The notes under the pieces are model-generated. The model did no database searches. It had not been told where the DNA came from and saw only the letters and a program-made list of their open reading frames with translations. The position numbers and the translations under genes are program-made. Positions 16,510 to 24,996 of a stretch of 64,000 nt of DNA are shown one piece after another. Source of the DNA: Chryseobacterium camelliae (GTDB lineage Bacteria > Bacteroidota > Bacteroidia > Flavobacteriales > Weeksellaceae); assembly GCF_002770595.1 (NCBI RefSeq), contig NZ_CP022986.1, positions 3,720,001 to 3,784,000 on the forward strand, written 5' to 3'. How positions within the stretch are numbered: the first letter of the stretch is position 1; each line of letters starts with the position of its first letter.

Positions 16510-17938
16510 TTAAAATCCGGATATAATTGATGGGTGAAATTCCTACTACAGTCTTGAAGACCGAAGCAAAAAGGCTATGGGAAGAAAAACCGCATTCTTC
16601 GGCCAGGTAGCTGATCTTATAATTCCGGTAGACCGGGTCATTGTTCAGCTTGGTGAGAATGTAATTGATCCTGAGTTCATTGATGTAGGTATTGAAGTTT
16701 TTTCCTTTGCAGGTATTGATGGTTTCCGATAAATACTTTGTATTCGTACCCAGTTTTTTTGCCAGTACGTTAAGGCTCATATTAGGCGATAGAAAATCCT
16801 CTTCAGATTCAAACCGGGTGAGCTTATCAAGAAGAAGGCTTTCCGTTTTTTCCGGGATGATGTTCAACGGTGTTTTTTTATCCGATAAGGATTTTATCCT
16901 GGACTTCAGCAGTTCAAACCTTTTGATTCTGTTTTTCACATTATACAGATAGATCAGCAAAGAAACGATGACTGTACTGATGATCAACAGGCAAATGCCC
17001 AGCACAAGACCCGTACGTTTATTGCGGGATTCGAAAGCCAGCCGGTTGTTGTCCTCCGTAAAGCTGTACCACCGGGAGCGGAACTTTTGATTTTCGGCTG
17101 CTATATTTCTGATAATGCCGTCCCGTATGTTTTTGTTCCGGATATAATCCTGGGCTGAATTTCCGTAAAAGCTCAGCAGGGTCGCTATATCCAGGTAGTC
17201 TTTTTTCAAGCGCAGGTTCTGGCTTTTCCCGATGTCTGCAGCATCAAGTCCGGCCATTGCTTTTTTTGCCGCATCCGTGTTTTTTTCTGCGATCTGCAGT
17301 CTTGCGGATAATAATATCGCTTCCGCTTCACGGGGATATCGTTTGGCTATTGCTGATATTTCATCCCTGAACACAGCAAGGTTTTCCAGAGGCACGGTAT
17401 CGAAAACGGCAGACCAGAATATTTTAAGGCTGTTCATGTTCTGATCCGTAGTCCTTGAGATCAGTCTCCTGATGGAAGGTATGGATTGCCGGTACTGTTT
17501 CCGTTTCAGCCGGGAAGTTATGGCATCCATATCCCGTACAATTCCGGACGGGTCGTAGGGTTGCAGGATTTCCGTGTTCAGTCCCGCAGAATATAAAGCT
17601 GTGGCATAAGCAATGAGATAGTCTTCAGGATAAGTGTTGTTTTCACCCGGACCGGTATCAGTAAGCTCAGAAGTATGGTTCTGCAGGTAACGGGCCATGA
17701 TAATGATGTAGGCTGCCTCTTTCCCGGATGGCTCGTCAGGAAAATTTTTCTGGATATAATATCCTATCATCTCTGATTTTTCAGGATGCAGGGTAAAGTA
17801 ATCCTGGGCCTGGGCCATCAGAATTGAACGGTCATATTGAGCCTGTCCGTAAGCAAATATGCCCATCATGAGCCACAGCCCCGATAGCCATAGCCTCATC
17901 GTCCGATATTTTTGTTTCTTGTTTTCAGTACGTAGCAT
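16496..17938 (-). CDS. Membrane TPR regulator with AraC-type HTH
   Basis: About 480 residues. Order: signal-like segment (MRLWLSGLWLMMGIFAYGQ), a helical TPR-like extracytoplasmic region (to about residue 310), one membrane span (LGICLLIISTVIVSLLIYLY), a linker, then an AraC-type DNA-binding domain with NVLAKKLGTNTKYLSETI and ISYLAEECGFSSHSLFASVFK. This one-component transmembrane regulator design is common in Bacteroidetes. I used ATG 17938; a GTG at 17953 and an ATG at 17899, right before the signal segment, are alternatives. The downstream TPR-TM gene overlaps by 14 bases. Target genes are not visible. Confidence 0.85.
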   Translation of the reverse strand: MLRTENKKQKYRTMRLWLSGLWLMMGIFAYGQAQYDRSILMAQAQDYFTLHPEKSEMIGYYIQKNFPDEPSGKEAAYIIIMARYLQNHTSELTDTGPGENNTYPEDYLIAYATALYSAGLNTEILQPYDPSGIVRDMDAITSRLKRKQYRQSIPSIRRLISRTTDQNMNSLKIFWSAVFDTVPLENLAVFRDEISAIAKRYPREAEAILLSARLQIAEKNTDAAKKAMAGLDAADIGKSQNLRLKKDYLDIATLLSFYGNSAQDYIRNKNIRDGIIRNIAAENQKFRSRWYSFTEDNNRLAFESRNKRTGLVLGICLLIISTVIVSLLIYLYNVKNRIKRFELLKSRIKSLSDKKTPLNIIPEKTESLLLDKLTRFESEEDFLSPNMSLNVLAKKLGTNTKYLSETINTCKGKNFNTYINELRINYILTKLNNDPVYRNYKISYLAEECGFSSHSLFASVFKTVVGISPINYIRILNEKR

Positions 17939-18060
17939 GCCCCTGTAATCCACTCATTGATCATGAAAGATTTTAAGGTTTAAAATTAAATAATAATTCC
18001 ATACTGTATTCAATAATTTGAGAATTATATTTTTCCGGCTGCGGATGGGCTATAGGTAAA

Positions 18061-18093
18061 CAGCAGCTCCGGGCCGAAGGCCCGGAGCTGCTG
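18061..18093. terminator. Strong 15-bp hairpin terminator
   Basis: Perfect 15-bp GC-rich stem (18061-18075 with 18079-18093) and a 3-base loop. On the minus strand it is followed by TTTACC. It ends the minus-strand gene at 18113. Confidence 0.75.
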
Positions 18094-18112
18094 TTGCTTA
18101 TGTGCATAAAAA

Positions 18113-18502
18113 TTATTTCTTTTTAAACATGATCTCATCCAGTTTGATGTGATTCATGTAGATCTGCTGGAATTCTATCGGCATATACTCATAGATCTGC
18201 TTCCAGTGACTCGTCTTGGAAAGTTTCCTGAAACTTTCAAAAGATCTGATGAAAAGATTCTCAATCATGATCCTTACCTCTACATTTCCGTTTCTGTACA
18301 ACCAGTCTATCAATTTGATGTGATGCTTAATGATGTTGATTTTAGCTTCGCGCACAAGGTTTTTTACATAATTCACAGTAGCCTGGATCGTTGCGGCAAA
18401 GTTATGTTTAAGCTGTGCAATTTCCTGTCGGATGGTTGGAAAGAAAAATTTTAAATACTCCACAGCTATTGTTTGATTAATGGCTGGAATTTGTGCATTC
18501 AT
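18113..18502 (-). CDS. Conserved helical hypothetical protein, paralog A
   Basis: A 129-residue protein with no signal peptide or membrane segment and a mostly helical look. It is related to the protein at 18731-19081: IENLFIRSFE aligns with IENTFIYSLD, and PIEFQQIYMNHI with SKDLQKSYTAQI near the C-terminus. I do not recognise a function; small helical flavobacterial proteins of this sort are annotated as uncharacterised DUF families. It has its own -7 box (18517-18524, minus strand), so it is transcribed separately from its paralog. Between the two lies a 43-codon membrane-peptide gene. The presence of two diverged copies with a small peptide between them is the main clue to any joint role. 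Confidence 0.6.
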   Translation of the reverse strand: MNAQIPAINQTIAVEYLKFFFPTIRQEIAQLKHNFAATIQATVNYVKNLVREAKINIIKHHIKLIDWLYRNGNVEVRIMIENLFIRSFESFRKLSKTSHWKQIYEYMPIEFQQIYMNHIKLDEIMFKKK

Positions 18503-18516
18503 TGTTAACTATTTTT

Positions 18517-18524
18517 CAAAAGTA
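18517..18524 (-). promoter_or_regulatory. -7 box of the paralog A gene
   Basis: TACTTTTG on the minus strand, about 15 bases before the ATG. It fits TAnnTTTG; no clear -33 was seen. Confidence 0.45.
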
Positions 18525-18552
18525 CCGTTACTGTATCTAAAACCGTACCAAT

Positions 18553-18684
18553 TTATAAACAGGCAGCGGCTGCAAAAACGCCGACAATTACCGCAATGTG
18601 AGTGGTTAAAATACTGATGTACTGTTTCTTAGATTTGTTTTCCAGGCTGTTCCAGTCGGATATTCTTCTTATTTTCGATTTCAT
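18553..18684 (-). CDS. Small single-span membrane peptide (43 aa)
   Basis: A 43-codon open frame with an ATG at 18684 and TAA at 18553-18555. The product begins MKSKIRRISDWN, very basic, and ends in a hydrophobic segment (ISILTTHIAVIVGVFAAAA) with a final CL. It looks like a one-span membrane peptide with the N-terminus inside. It lies exactly between two paralogous helical-protein genes on the same strand (47 bases from one, 51 from the other). Support is its placement, clean start and protein-like composition; comparison with related genomes would decide whether it is real. Confidence 0.5.
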   Translation of the reverse strand: MKSKIRRISDWNSLENKSKKQYISILTTHIAVIVGVFAAAACL

Positions 18685-18730
18685 AAGGTGTAATTTTGTA
18701 ATATAACTGCCGAAAAATGTAACAAACCGT

Positions 18731-19081
18731 TTATATGCCGTGTTGATAAATCTGCGCGGTATAGCTTTTCTGCAGATCTTTTGACATGCAGCTGAAGATC
18801 AGTTTACGGTATTCTTCCGTACAGAATGCCGTGCAGTTATCCAGGGAATAGATAAAAGTGTTTTCAATGGCATTTTTAAGCGCTGCATCTCCCTGGCTGT
18901 AAATGGCACTCATTTTATTCAGGCTTGCTCTGATGAGGTTCCGGTCATTCTGACGGATCATTCTTTTGATATGGTCCGTAAAAACACGGATTGCCGTATA
19001 AGGGTTATTTTTTTCCTGAAGTTGGTTCTGTATATCAGGGACAATAGTTTGTATCTCCTGAACGGTTTCTGAATAGTTCAT
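18731..19081 (-). CDS. Conserved helical hypothetical protein, paralog B
   Basis: A 116-residue cytoplasmic-looking protein related to the product of 18113-18502 (shared IENxFIxS block and a DLQKSY/EFQQIY block near the end). The N-terminal halves differ more: copy B starts MNYSETVQEIQTIVPDIQNQL, copy A MNAQIPAINQTIAVEYLKFFF. Both follow the pattern short helix, long charged helices, then a helical C-terminus with one or two Cys in copy B (CTAFCTEEY). The function is unknown. An open frame upstream on the same strand (19088-19315) is only six bases away, but its product looks random and I did not accept it. Confidence 0.6.
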   Translation of the reverse strand: MNYSETVQEIQTIVPDIQNQLQEKNNPYTAIRVFTDHIKRMIRQNDRNLIRASLNKMSAIYSQGDAALKNAIENTFIYSLDNCTAFCTEEYRKLIFSCMSKDLQKSYTAQIYQHGI

Positions 19082-19359
19082 ATCGATTCATTTTAAATAG
19101 TGGTTAAACATAATAAGATAAGCAGTGGAGATAGCAGGAAAATAAAGGAATATTTCTTCATCAGGCCCATTGCTGTCCGCCGGCTTATATCCTGTTAAGC
19201 TGTATACAAACTGCATTCCTTTATGGAACTTTAAGCGTAAAGTACTGTTTATCATGCCTGTAATTATTCCGGAAAGTACATTCAATGAAAAATTGGTATC
19301 ATAATGAGACGGCATTGATCAAAATGAGATGATGCTGGGTAAGTATATCAGATAATTAA

Positions 19360-19367
19360 TATCTTTG
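19360..19367 (+). promoter_or_regulatory. -7 box of the nucleoid-associated protein gene
   Basis: TATCTTTG, 19 bases before the ATG at 19387, giving a very short leader. Confidence 0.5.
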
Positions 19368-19386
19368 CAGTCCATAAAAATCAGAC

Positions 19387-20400
19387 ATGTTTTCAAAAAT
19401 CATCGTTCACAGAGTAGGAAATAAGATTAACGGAGAATCGCTTATGCTTTCCCAGGAGGAGCTGCAGCTGGATGAAGGGATGACAGAGCTGCTGGAAGAT
19501 TACTTTTTAGGCTCGTTCAAATCCGAAGAAACCTACCAGTTTTACAGCGATTCCTATCTTGTGAACAATCCTATTTACAGTGCTGCATCAGAGATTTTCG
19601 ATGATAAGGCTAAATTCCTGTGGGAATCTGAAAACATTGCCAAGCATCTTTTTGAAGCTGCGGAGAACCCCAGGGTACAGGGAGGTGAATTGTTCATTGT
19701 ATATTTTGAAGGTGAGGGAAGCGGTGAAGAAAAAGTGGATAAGATCGGGATCTTCAAGACGGAGAAAAGGGAGTCATTCCTGAAGATTTTCCCGGAAAAT
19801 GAAACTTTCGGCATGGAAAAAGACCAGGGAATCAGCCTTTCAAAGATAGATAAGGCTGCATTGATCTACAATAACGGGAAAGAAACCGGCTATGTGCTTT
19901 CCGTAGTGGATAATAATAAGAACGGTGATATGTATTACTGGTTTGAGGATTTCCTGAAGGTAAAGCAGCGTGACGATGAATATTTCCATACCCAGGAAGC
20001 GTTGATGGTTTATAAGGACTACATCACCAAGCAGCTGCCGCAGGAATTTGAGGTCTCCAGGGCAGACCAGGCAGACTTCCTGAATAAGTCCATTAATTTC
20101 TTCAAGGAAAAAGAAGAATTTAATATTGATGAGTTCAATAAAGAGGTTTTAGGCGACGAGCATGTTATTGAAAGCTTTGTCAATTTCAAAACCGATTATG
20201 AGCAGGATATGCAGATCAATATTGCTGAGGAATTCCCGATTAATGAAACAGCAGTAAAAAAGACCCAGCGCCATTTTAAAAGCATTATTAAGCTGGATAA
20301 GAATTTCCATATTTACATTCACGGAGACCGCCAGATGATTGACCAGGGCCAGAATGAGAAAGGAAAATACTATATGCTGTATTTTGATAAGGAAGCTTAA
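19387..20400 (+). CDS. Nucleoid-associated protein (NdpA/YejK family)
   Basis: A 337-residue cytoplasmic protein of the 37-kDa nucleoid-associated protein family (NdpA/YejK in E. coli). Typical stretches are the start SKIIVHRVGNK, the GGELFIVYFEGEG segment, KIDKAALIYNNGKETGYVLSVVDNN, then YYWFEDFLKVKQRDDEYFHT and the C-terminal YIHGDRQMIDQG. Family members bind the chromosome; the exact role is not settled. The length fits the family. It is a single-gene unit, with a promoter just before it and a strong terminator behind. Confidence 0.85.
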   Translation: MFSKIIVHRVGNKINGESLMLSQEELQLDEGMTELLEDYFLGSFKSEETYQFYSDSYLVNNPIYSAASEIFDDKAKFLWESENIAKHLFEAAENPRVQGGELFIVYFEGEGSGEEKVDKIGIFKTEKRESFLKIFPENETFGMEKDQGISLSKIDKAALIYNNGKETGYVLSVVDNNKNGDMYYWFEDFLKVKQRDDEYFHTQEALMVYKDYITKQLPQEFEVSRADQADFLNKSINFFKEKEEFNIDEFNKEVLGDEHVIESFVNFKTDYEQDMQINIAEEFPINETAVKKTQRHFKSIIKLDKNFHIYIHGDRQMIDQGQNEKGKYYMLYFDKEA

Positions 20401-20430
20401 GAGCATTAAATACCGGTTAATACCATACAC

Positions 20431-20463
20431 AAATCCCTGAAGGAAACTTCAGGGATTTTTTTG
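20431..20463 (+). terminator. Terminator after the nucleoid-protein gene
   Basis: Twelve-bp stem AAATCCCTGAAG (20431-20442) with its complement (20447-20458), GAAA loop and T-run. Confidence 0.9.
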
Positions 20464-20835
20464 ATACTCACTCCTCACTTATGCCGGATTTTATCAGGAT
20501 GATGACAAATAATTAATTAATATTTAAAATACAGATTGTTTAAGCTTTGCTTTAAGCATATATAGTTTTAAGCAGTATGATAAGAATCCGGCTTCAATGA
20601 TTTTCTTACATGATTTTACAAATTGTGCTTTACACTTTTTTATGTGAGCATTGCATCATTTTTCGGGATTAAAATTACGGATTGTTAATGCTTTGAAATA
20701 GAATCGGATGTAGAATGATACAACATGAAAAGTAGAAATAAGTAGTATGTCATGTAGAAAATTTTCTACACGAAGGAGATGTTGGATCGATGCTGTGGAG
20801 CTGGATCCTCGTAGGTACCATCAGTAAGGATCTAT
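20464..20835. other. Non-coding gap between convergent genes
   Basis: About 370 AT-rich bases with no gene, repeat or clear hairpin that I can support. It separates two convergent transcripts. Confidence 0.5.
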
Positions 20836-21459
20836 TCAGCAATATTTATTGTACAGTTCGATAAGGTCGGCAATATTGGCTGTCTTCAGCTTGATGTAGA
20901 TCCGTTTTTTATACGTGCTGATGGTAGGCATCTGGATATTCATCGTATTGGAAATCTCCAGGTTGCCGTATCCTTTCACCATCAGCCTGAATATTTCATA
21001 TTCCCTTTTTGAAAGGCTGTCAAGCGGATTAAGCGGGATGTTCCGGATGGATGAAACCAGAAGCTGGCTGACGATGGTATTGGAATAATAATGCCCTTCG
21101 GAGAATATTTTATGTACCGCGTCTACCAGTTCATCTATTTTGCTGAGTTTATTGACGTAGCCATGGGCACCTTCACGGATATATTGTATGGCTACGGAAT
21201 CTTCATATGCTGAAAATACGAGGATCTTAATATCGGGATCCGCTTCAGTAATCTCAGAAATCATTTTTTTATTTTTGCTTTCCGGCATATTGATGTCGAG
21301 GATGATCATATCGTACTTTTCACGGCAGATCTTCTCATAGGCTTCCGGATAATCCTCGGCCTGATCAATAATAACATCCGGAATCCTGGATTCCAACACC
21401 ATCGAAGTACCTTCAAGCACAATATGATGGTCATCTGCAATAAGGATTTTTTTACTCAT
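20836..21459 (-). CDS. LuxR/NarL-type response regulator
   Basis: A 207-residue response regulator. The receiver domain starts KKILIADDHHIVLEG and carries the phospho-acceptor Asp in MIILDINMPES (about residue 55), followed by VFSAYEDS and YVNKLSKIDEL, where Lys fills the conserved position. The C-terminal LuxR-type helix-turn-helix reads SKREYEIFRLMVKGYGNLEI and IQMPTISTYKKRIYIKL. Its start overlaps the end of the sensor kinase gene by eight bases, so it is the cognate regulator. In flavobacteria such pairs respond to cell-surface or nutrient signals; targets are not visible here. Confidence 0.92.
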   Translation of the reverse strand: MSKKILIADDHHIVLEGTSMVLESRIPDVIIDQAEDYPEAYEKICREKYDMIILDINMPESKNKKMISEITEADPDIKILVFSAYEDSVAIQYIREGAHGYVNKLSKIDELVDAVHKIFSEGHYYSNTIVSQLLVSSIRNIPLNPLDSLSKREYEIFRLMVKGYGNLEISNTMNIQMPTISTYKKRIYIKLKTANIADLIELYNKYC

Positions 21460-24400
21460 CTTTTTTATTTTTTACCGTAATGATACAGGACGTTCCTATC
21501 GTGTTCCGCCGGAAAACTATGGTACCTTCAATCATCTGCAGCAGCTGCAGGACCAGGTGAAGGCCGAGCCCGTATTTCTGGAGGAGCAGCTTCTCATGTT
21601 CGATATTATCCTGAAGTTTGGTATAATACTGTATTTTGCTTTCATCCATACCGGAACCCGTATCCACAATGCTCAGCGAAAGGGCATCTTCATGATGCAT
21701 ACAGGAAAACGTAATAGAGCCGTTCTGCGTAAATTTAACACTGTTATCGAGAAGATTATGGATGATGGCAGCAAAAATATTTTTACTGACCGTTGTACTC
21801 ACGGTCCGGTCGATAGTATTGATGATCACGGTATGGTTGTTCCTGGCTATTTCGCTGAACAGGAGGATTTTTTCCTCGATAAGGTCATACAGCAGGTAGG
21901 TTTCATTTTCATGCGACCTGTGGTTGCTGTAAATATCAGCATACTCTTTCAGCGTCCTGGTGAAATTATACAGCTGGAACGATGATTTATAAATGGAAGA
22001 AAGGACTTTTTCCACGCTCTCCGGAGTTTTTTCTTGCCTGTCCAGCATTTCTTTGGCAGTGATGGCAATGAAGCGTACGGGGCTGGTAATATCATGCGTT
22101 ATCGTGCCAATCAGCTTTTTCTGCTGCTCAATCTCTTTGTACAGCTCAATTTCCGTAGACTTCAGGTCATCCACCGTATCGGACAGGCTTCTGGTCCTGG
22201 CTTCAATGATTTCTTCCAGCTCACGGTTTTTTTTCTGGAGGAAGCTGACCCTCCACTTTAACAGGAGATAAATCAGCAGGATAAGGACAGAAGCACATAA
22301 AACACGGAACAGCAGCGTCTGGTAGAAAAAAGGAGGGACGTAAACGGCAATGGTCTTATAAATATACTTTTCGTGGTCCGATGCCAGAACCTTTACTTCG
22401 AGCTTATAGGAGCCCGGCTCGATATTGGACATAGAATACTTGCGGTCTTTCCCGATAGTTTCCCACTTCGCATGTGAGGAATTGCTCAGCCTTGCCAGTA
22501 TTTTTACATTGTCGGCATTGGCATAATACGGCACATCAATAAAGATATCGGCCCGGTAGACATCCTGATTCAGATTGATTTTGCCATCAAAATTCAGGGT
22601 TTTTCCGTCAATCACTGCGCGTTCAATGTATACTTGGGCGGGATAATGGGCATTCACCTTCAGCGGGTCAAAGAAGACCAGTCCGTTAAGCGAAGGCAGT
22701 ACGAATTCGCCGTTGTTCAGCCGGTTTCCGCAGAAATTCCCTCCGCCGTTGAATTCATTGGTATTAAAACCTTCTTCCTTGGAGAAACGGTAATAGTTCA
22801 CCCGGGTTGAAGAATCTGAGCTGTATTTGAGAAGCTGGCTCTTAAGCACCCTGTATAAACCGTTGTTCGTGGAAATCCATAAAAAACCTTTTGGGTCTTC
22901 CAGAATGGTATGGGAAGAAGATATATTTTTATTGGTATCATAGGGCATCCTGATCAGGCGGTCATTTTTCAGCAGGAAAAAGCCTTTTCCCAGAGTGGTT
23001 ATCCAGAAGTTCCCGTCATTGGTCCGTATGATATTGCGGATCAGGATATTTTTTCCCGGACTGAGGTTGTAGATCTTTCCGGTTTTCATATTGATCCGGT
23101 ACAGGGTTTTTATGGTACCTGCCAGAACATTGTCCGGGTCCAGCCTGGCAATTTTCGTAATTTCATTATTCAGCTTAAACTGTTGTACAGGCTTACTGAA
23201 AGACCCGTCGGCATATACCGATAATATCCCTGTATATCCTGTGTTGATCGTTTCTTTGGATTTTCTGCTGGCAATATAGTAGGCATTCCGGTCGTAGTAA
23301 AGGTCAACAAAATAATTTTCCGGAATATGAAACGGCCGGTTAGTATTGAATCCCTCTTTTTTCTGGTAAGACAGCAGCGTATTAGCCTTACTCTCGACCA
23401 TGATATTTCCGTTCTGGTCATCAGCTAGAAAATAAGGGGTAAGGCTGCTGAAATGCTTGCTTTTGACGAATCCGTTCCGGTCATAGATTTCCCCGTACGG
23501 CGTAATGACCTGGTCATTCCCATAAGGAAGGGTAGAATAAAAAATATTGGTAAACTGCGCCGGCTTCTGTTCCGTAGCAGAAAAATCAAGGAAATTCAGG
23601 ATCCTCAGCCCGCTGGTAGTGCTGCCGAGGTACAGTTTTTTATAGGATTCATCATAATACATGCTGATGCAGTATTTCAGGTTGTCCATATCGGCCAGCT
23701 TAAGGATGCTGAGCTTGCCGTTCGTGAGGAGGCAGCGGTAAATGGTGTTACGGTTGATCACAAATGCCTGACCGTTGATCTGGCTCCAGAAAATCTTACT
23801 TTCCGGGTCGGTAAGCAGCGGAGCAGTATAGGAACGGATCATTTTCCCGTCCCGGATTGCCTGAACAGACCCTGATGTATAGTTGAGATGGAATAGCGTA
23901 TGATCAATCGTAAAAAAATCAAACAGCTGGTTCAGGGTGATTCGGATGTTAACAGGGTAATCTTTTTTATCCCGGTCATCATGATACACCATGGCGTTTT
24001 CCCGGATATAGTAAGTGCCGTTCCTGACTTTGATATAGCACCCTATGCCTTTCAGCAGATCATAAGTATAGGCTTTGTTTGAGTATTGAACATACTGATA
24101 CCCGTCTTTTACAATAACGTTGTTGTGGCTTTTGTTCTTCTGACTGAATATTTTAGGGGCACGCCGATGCAGCAGTACAGAATTTTCATAACCGTCATTG
24201 GTGAAAATGCTGTCCTTGTCCCTGTTGCCGTAGAAGTGCGCAAACCGTTGTGTATTGAGCGGGAAGTTGCGGTAAGTGAGGAAACTCGAACCGTCATAGC
24301 GTACAATCCCGTTTTCGGTGGTGAGCCAGATAAAGCCATAGGCATCTTTTGTAATATCTTTAACGCTGTTTTGGGGAAGACCGTTTTCCGTATCGTATTT

Positions 24401-24475
24401 CAGGATATTAAATTTCTGGCCATATGCTTTGCATGAAAAAGACAGTATAATAAAAAGCAGTATATTCCTAATCAA
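21452..24475 (-). CDS. Two-component-regulator propeller sensor histidine kinase
   Basis: About 1007 residues. Order: signal peptide (IRNILLFIILSFSCKAYG); a periplasmic beta-propeller built of two-component-regulator propeller repeats (for example DAYGFIWLTTENGIVRYDG, DGNFWITTLGKGFFLL, DPKGFLWISTNNGLYRV); a Y_Y_Y-type Ig-like domain (IEPGSYKLEVKVLA); one membrane span (LFRVLCASVLILLIYLLL); a coiled coil; the His-containing box GTITHDITSPVRFI; and the ATPase part (NLLDNSVKFT, DTGSGMDES, YGLGLHLVLQLL). The open frame extends to a TTG at 24508, but a -7 box (TATCTTTG, 24506-24513) overlaps that point, so I place the start at the TTG at 24475, just before the signal peptide. The response regulator follows with an eight-base overlap. 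Confidence 0.9.
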   Translation of the reverse strand: MIRNILLFIILSFSCKAYGQKFNILKYDTENGLPQNSVKDITKDAYGFIWLTTENGIVRYDGSSFLTYRNFPLNTQRFAHFYGNRDKDSIFTNDGYENSVLLHRRAPKIFSQKNKSHNNVIVKDGYQYVQYSNKAYTYDLLKGIGCYIKVRNGTYYIRENAMVYHDDRDKKDYPVNIRITLNQLFDFFTIDHTLFHLNYTSGSVQAIRDGKMIRSYTAPLLTDPESKIFWSQINGQAFVINRNTIYRCLLTNGKLSILKLADMDNLKYCISMYYDESYKKLYLGSTTSGLRILNFLDFSATEQKPAQFTNIFYSTLPYGNDQVITPYGEIYDRNGFVKSKHFSSLTPYFLADDQNGNIMVESKANTLLSYQKKEGFNTNRPFHIPENYFVDLYYDRNAYYIASRKSKETINTGYTGILSVYADGSFSKPVQQFKLNNEITKIARLDPDNVLAGTIKTLYRINMKTGKIYNLSPGKNILIRNIIRTNDGNFWITTLGKGFFLLKNDRLIRMPYDTNKNISSSHTILEDPKGFLWISTNNGLYRVLKSQLLKYSSDSSTRVNYYRFSKEEGFNTNEFNGGGNFCGNRLNNGEFVLPSLNGLVFFDPLKVNAHYPAQVYIERAVIDGKTLNFDGKINLNQDVYRADIFIDVPYYANADNVKILARLSNSSHAKWETIGKDRKYSMSNIEPGSYKLEVKVLASDHEKYIYKTIAVYVPPFFYQTLLFRVLCASVLILLIYLLLKWRVSFLQKKNRELEEIIEARTRSLSDTVDDLKSTEIELYKEIEQQKKLIGTITHDITSPVRFIAITAKEMLDRQEKTPESVEKVLSSIYKSSFQLYNFTRTLKEYADIYSNHRSHENETYLLYDLIEEKILLFSEIARNNHTVIINTIDRTVSTTVSKNIFAAIIHNLLDNSVKFTQNGSITFSCMHHEDALSLSIVDTGSGMDESKIQYYTKLQDNIEHEKLLLQKYGLGLHLVLQLLQMIEGTIVFRRNTIGTSCIITVKNKKDE

Positions 24476-24505
24476 AGCTTGACGTTTTGGTTGATCATAA
24501 TGCCG

Positions 24506-24513
24506 CAAAGATA
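24506..24513 (-). promoter_or_regulatory. -7 box of the sensor-kinase operon
   Basis: TATCTTTG on the minus strand, with a possible TTG at 24537-24539. It places transcription start near 24499 and rules against translation from 24508. Confidence 0.5.
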
Positions 24514-24971
24514 AGCATCAGAATACTATATATCTTCAAAGAACGGAATAAAAAATGTTAGAATTCAATATAAATTGATGCCCCCAAGGGGTGTATAATC
24601 AATAACAATGATAAGGAAGTGTAACCTATTCCTATCTGACCTTTGCAGGACATATGATATGCACTGCATGCAGTCTTTTTTATAATTGAATAGATTATGA
24701 TATGGGGATGAATACAAGATGTAACGGCACCTGTTTCCAATCCCTACCCAATTTCTGAAAAAAATGCTATATCACGGTAAGATCCGGCTGTATGACGCTG
24801 CACGGTAAAATTGCAGAGATAAAGAGGAAGATAATACATTTTAAAAGCTGCTCAATACCTTCCCGTGCATGGCTCATAGTAAATTCAGATTCGGTGAAAA
24901 ATTAAAAGTGCTTAACATCAGTCGTTTAAACAATAGGTACCACAAATTAGCAGGGCTGTTAAAAAAAACAT
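24514..24971. other. Divergent intergenic region between sensor kinase and phytochrome
   Basis: About 460 bases upstream of both genes. No credible gene: the one open frame on the minus strand (24558-24740) has no family look. I see no hairpin or repeat beyond the promoters at each end. Confidence 0.5.
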
Positions 24972-24990
24972 TATCTTTGATTGATCAAAG
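24972..24990 (+). promoter_or_regulatory. Phytochrome promoter with palindrome at the start site
   Basis: The -7 box TATCTTTG (24972-24979) is overlapped by a palindrome CTTTGAT (24975-24981) TG ATCAAAG (24984-24990), which would lie on the transcription start (about 24986). The ATG is at 24997. This is a good candidate operator for control of the phytochrome/heme-oxygenase pair. Confidence 0.5.
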
Positions 24991-24996
24991 TATTAT

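Noticed and set aside
19088..19315. A 75-codon minus-strand frame six bases from paralog B
   Set aside because: Composition looks random, no family likeness, and it overlaps the promoter region of the divergent nucleoid-protein gene.
24558..24740. A 60-codon frame between the sensor kinase and the phytochrome
   Set aside because: No protein-like pattern and no promoter; it lies in the divergent control region.
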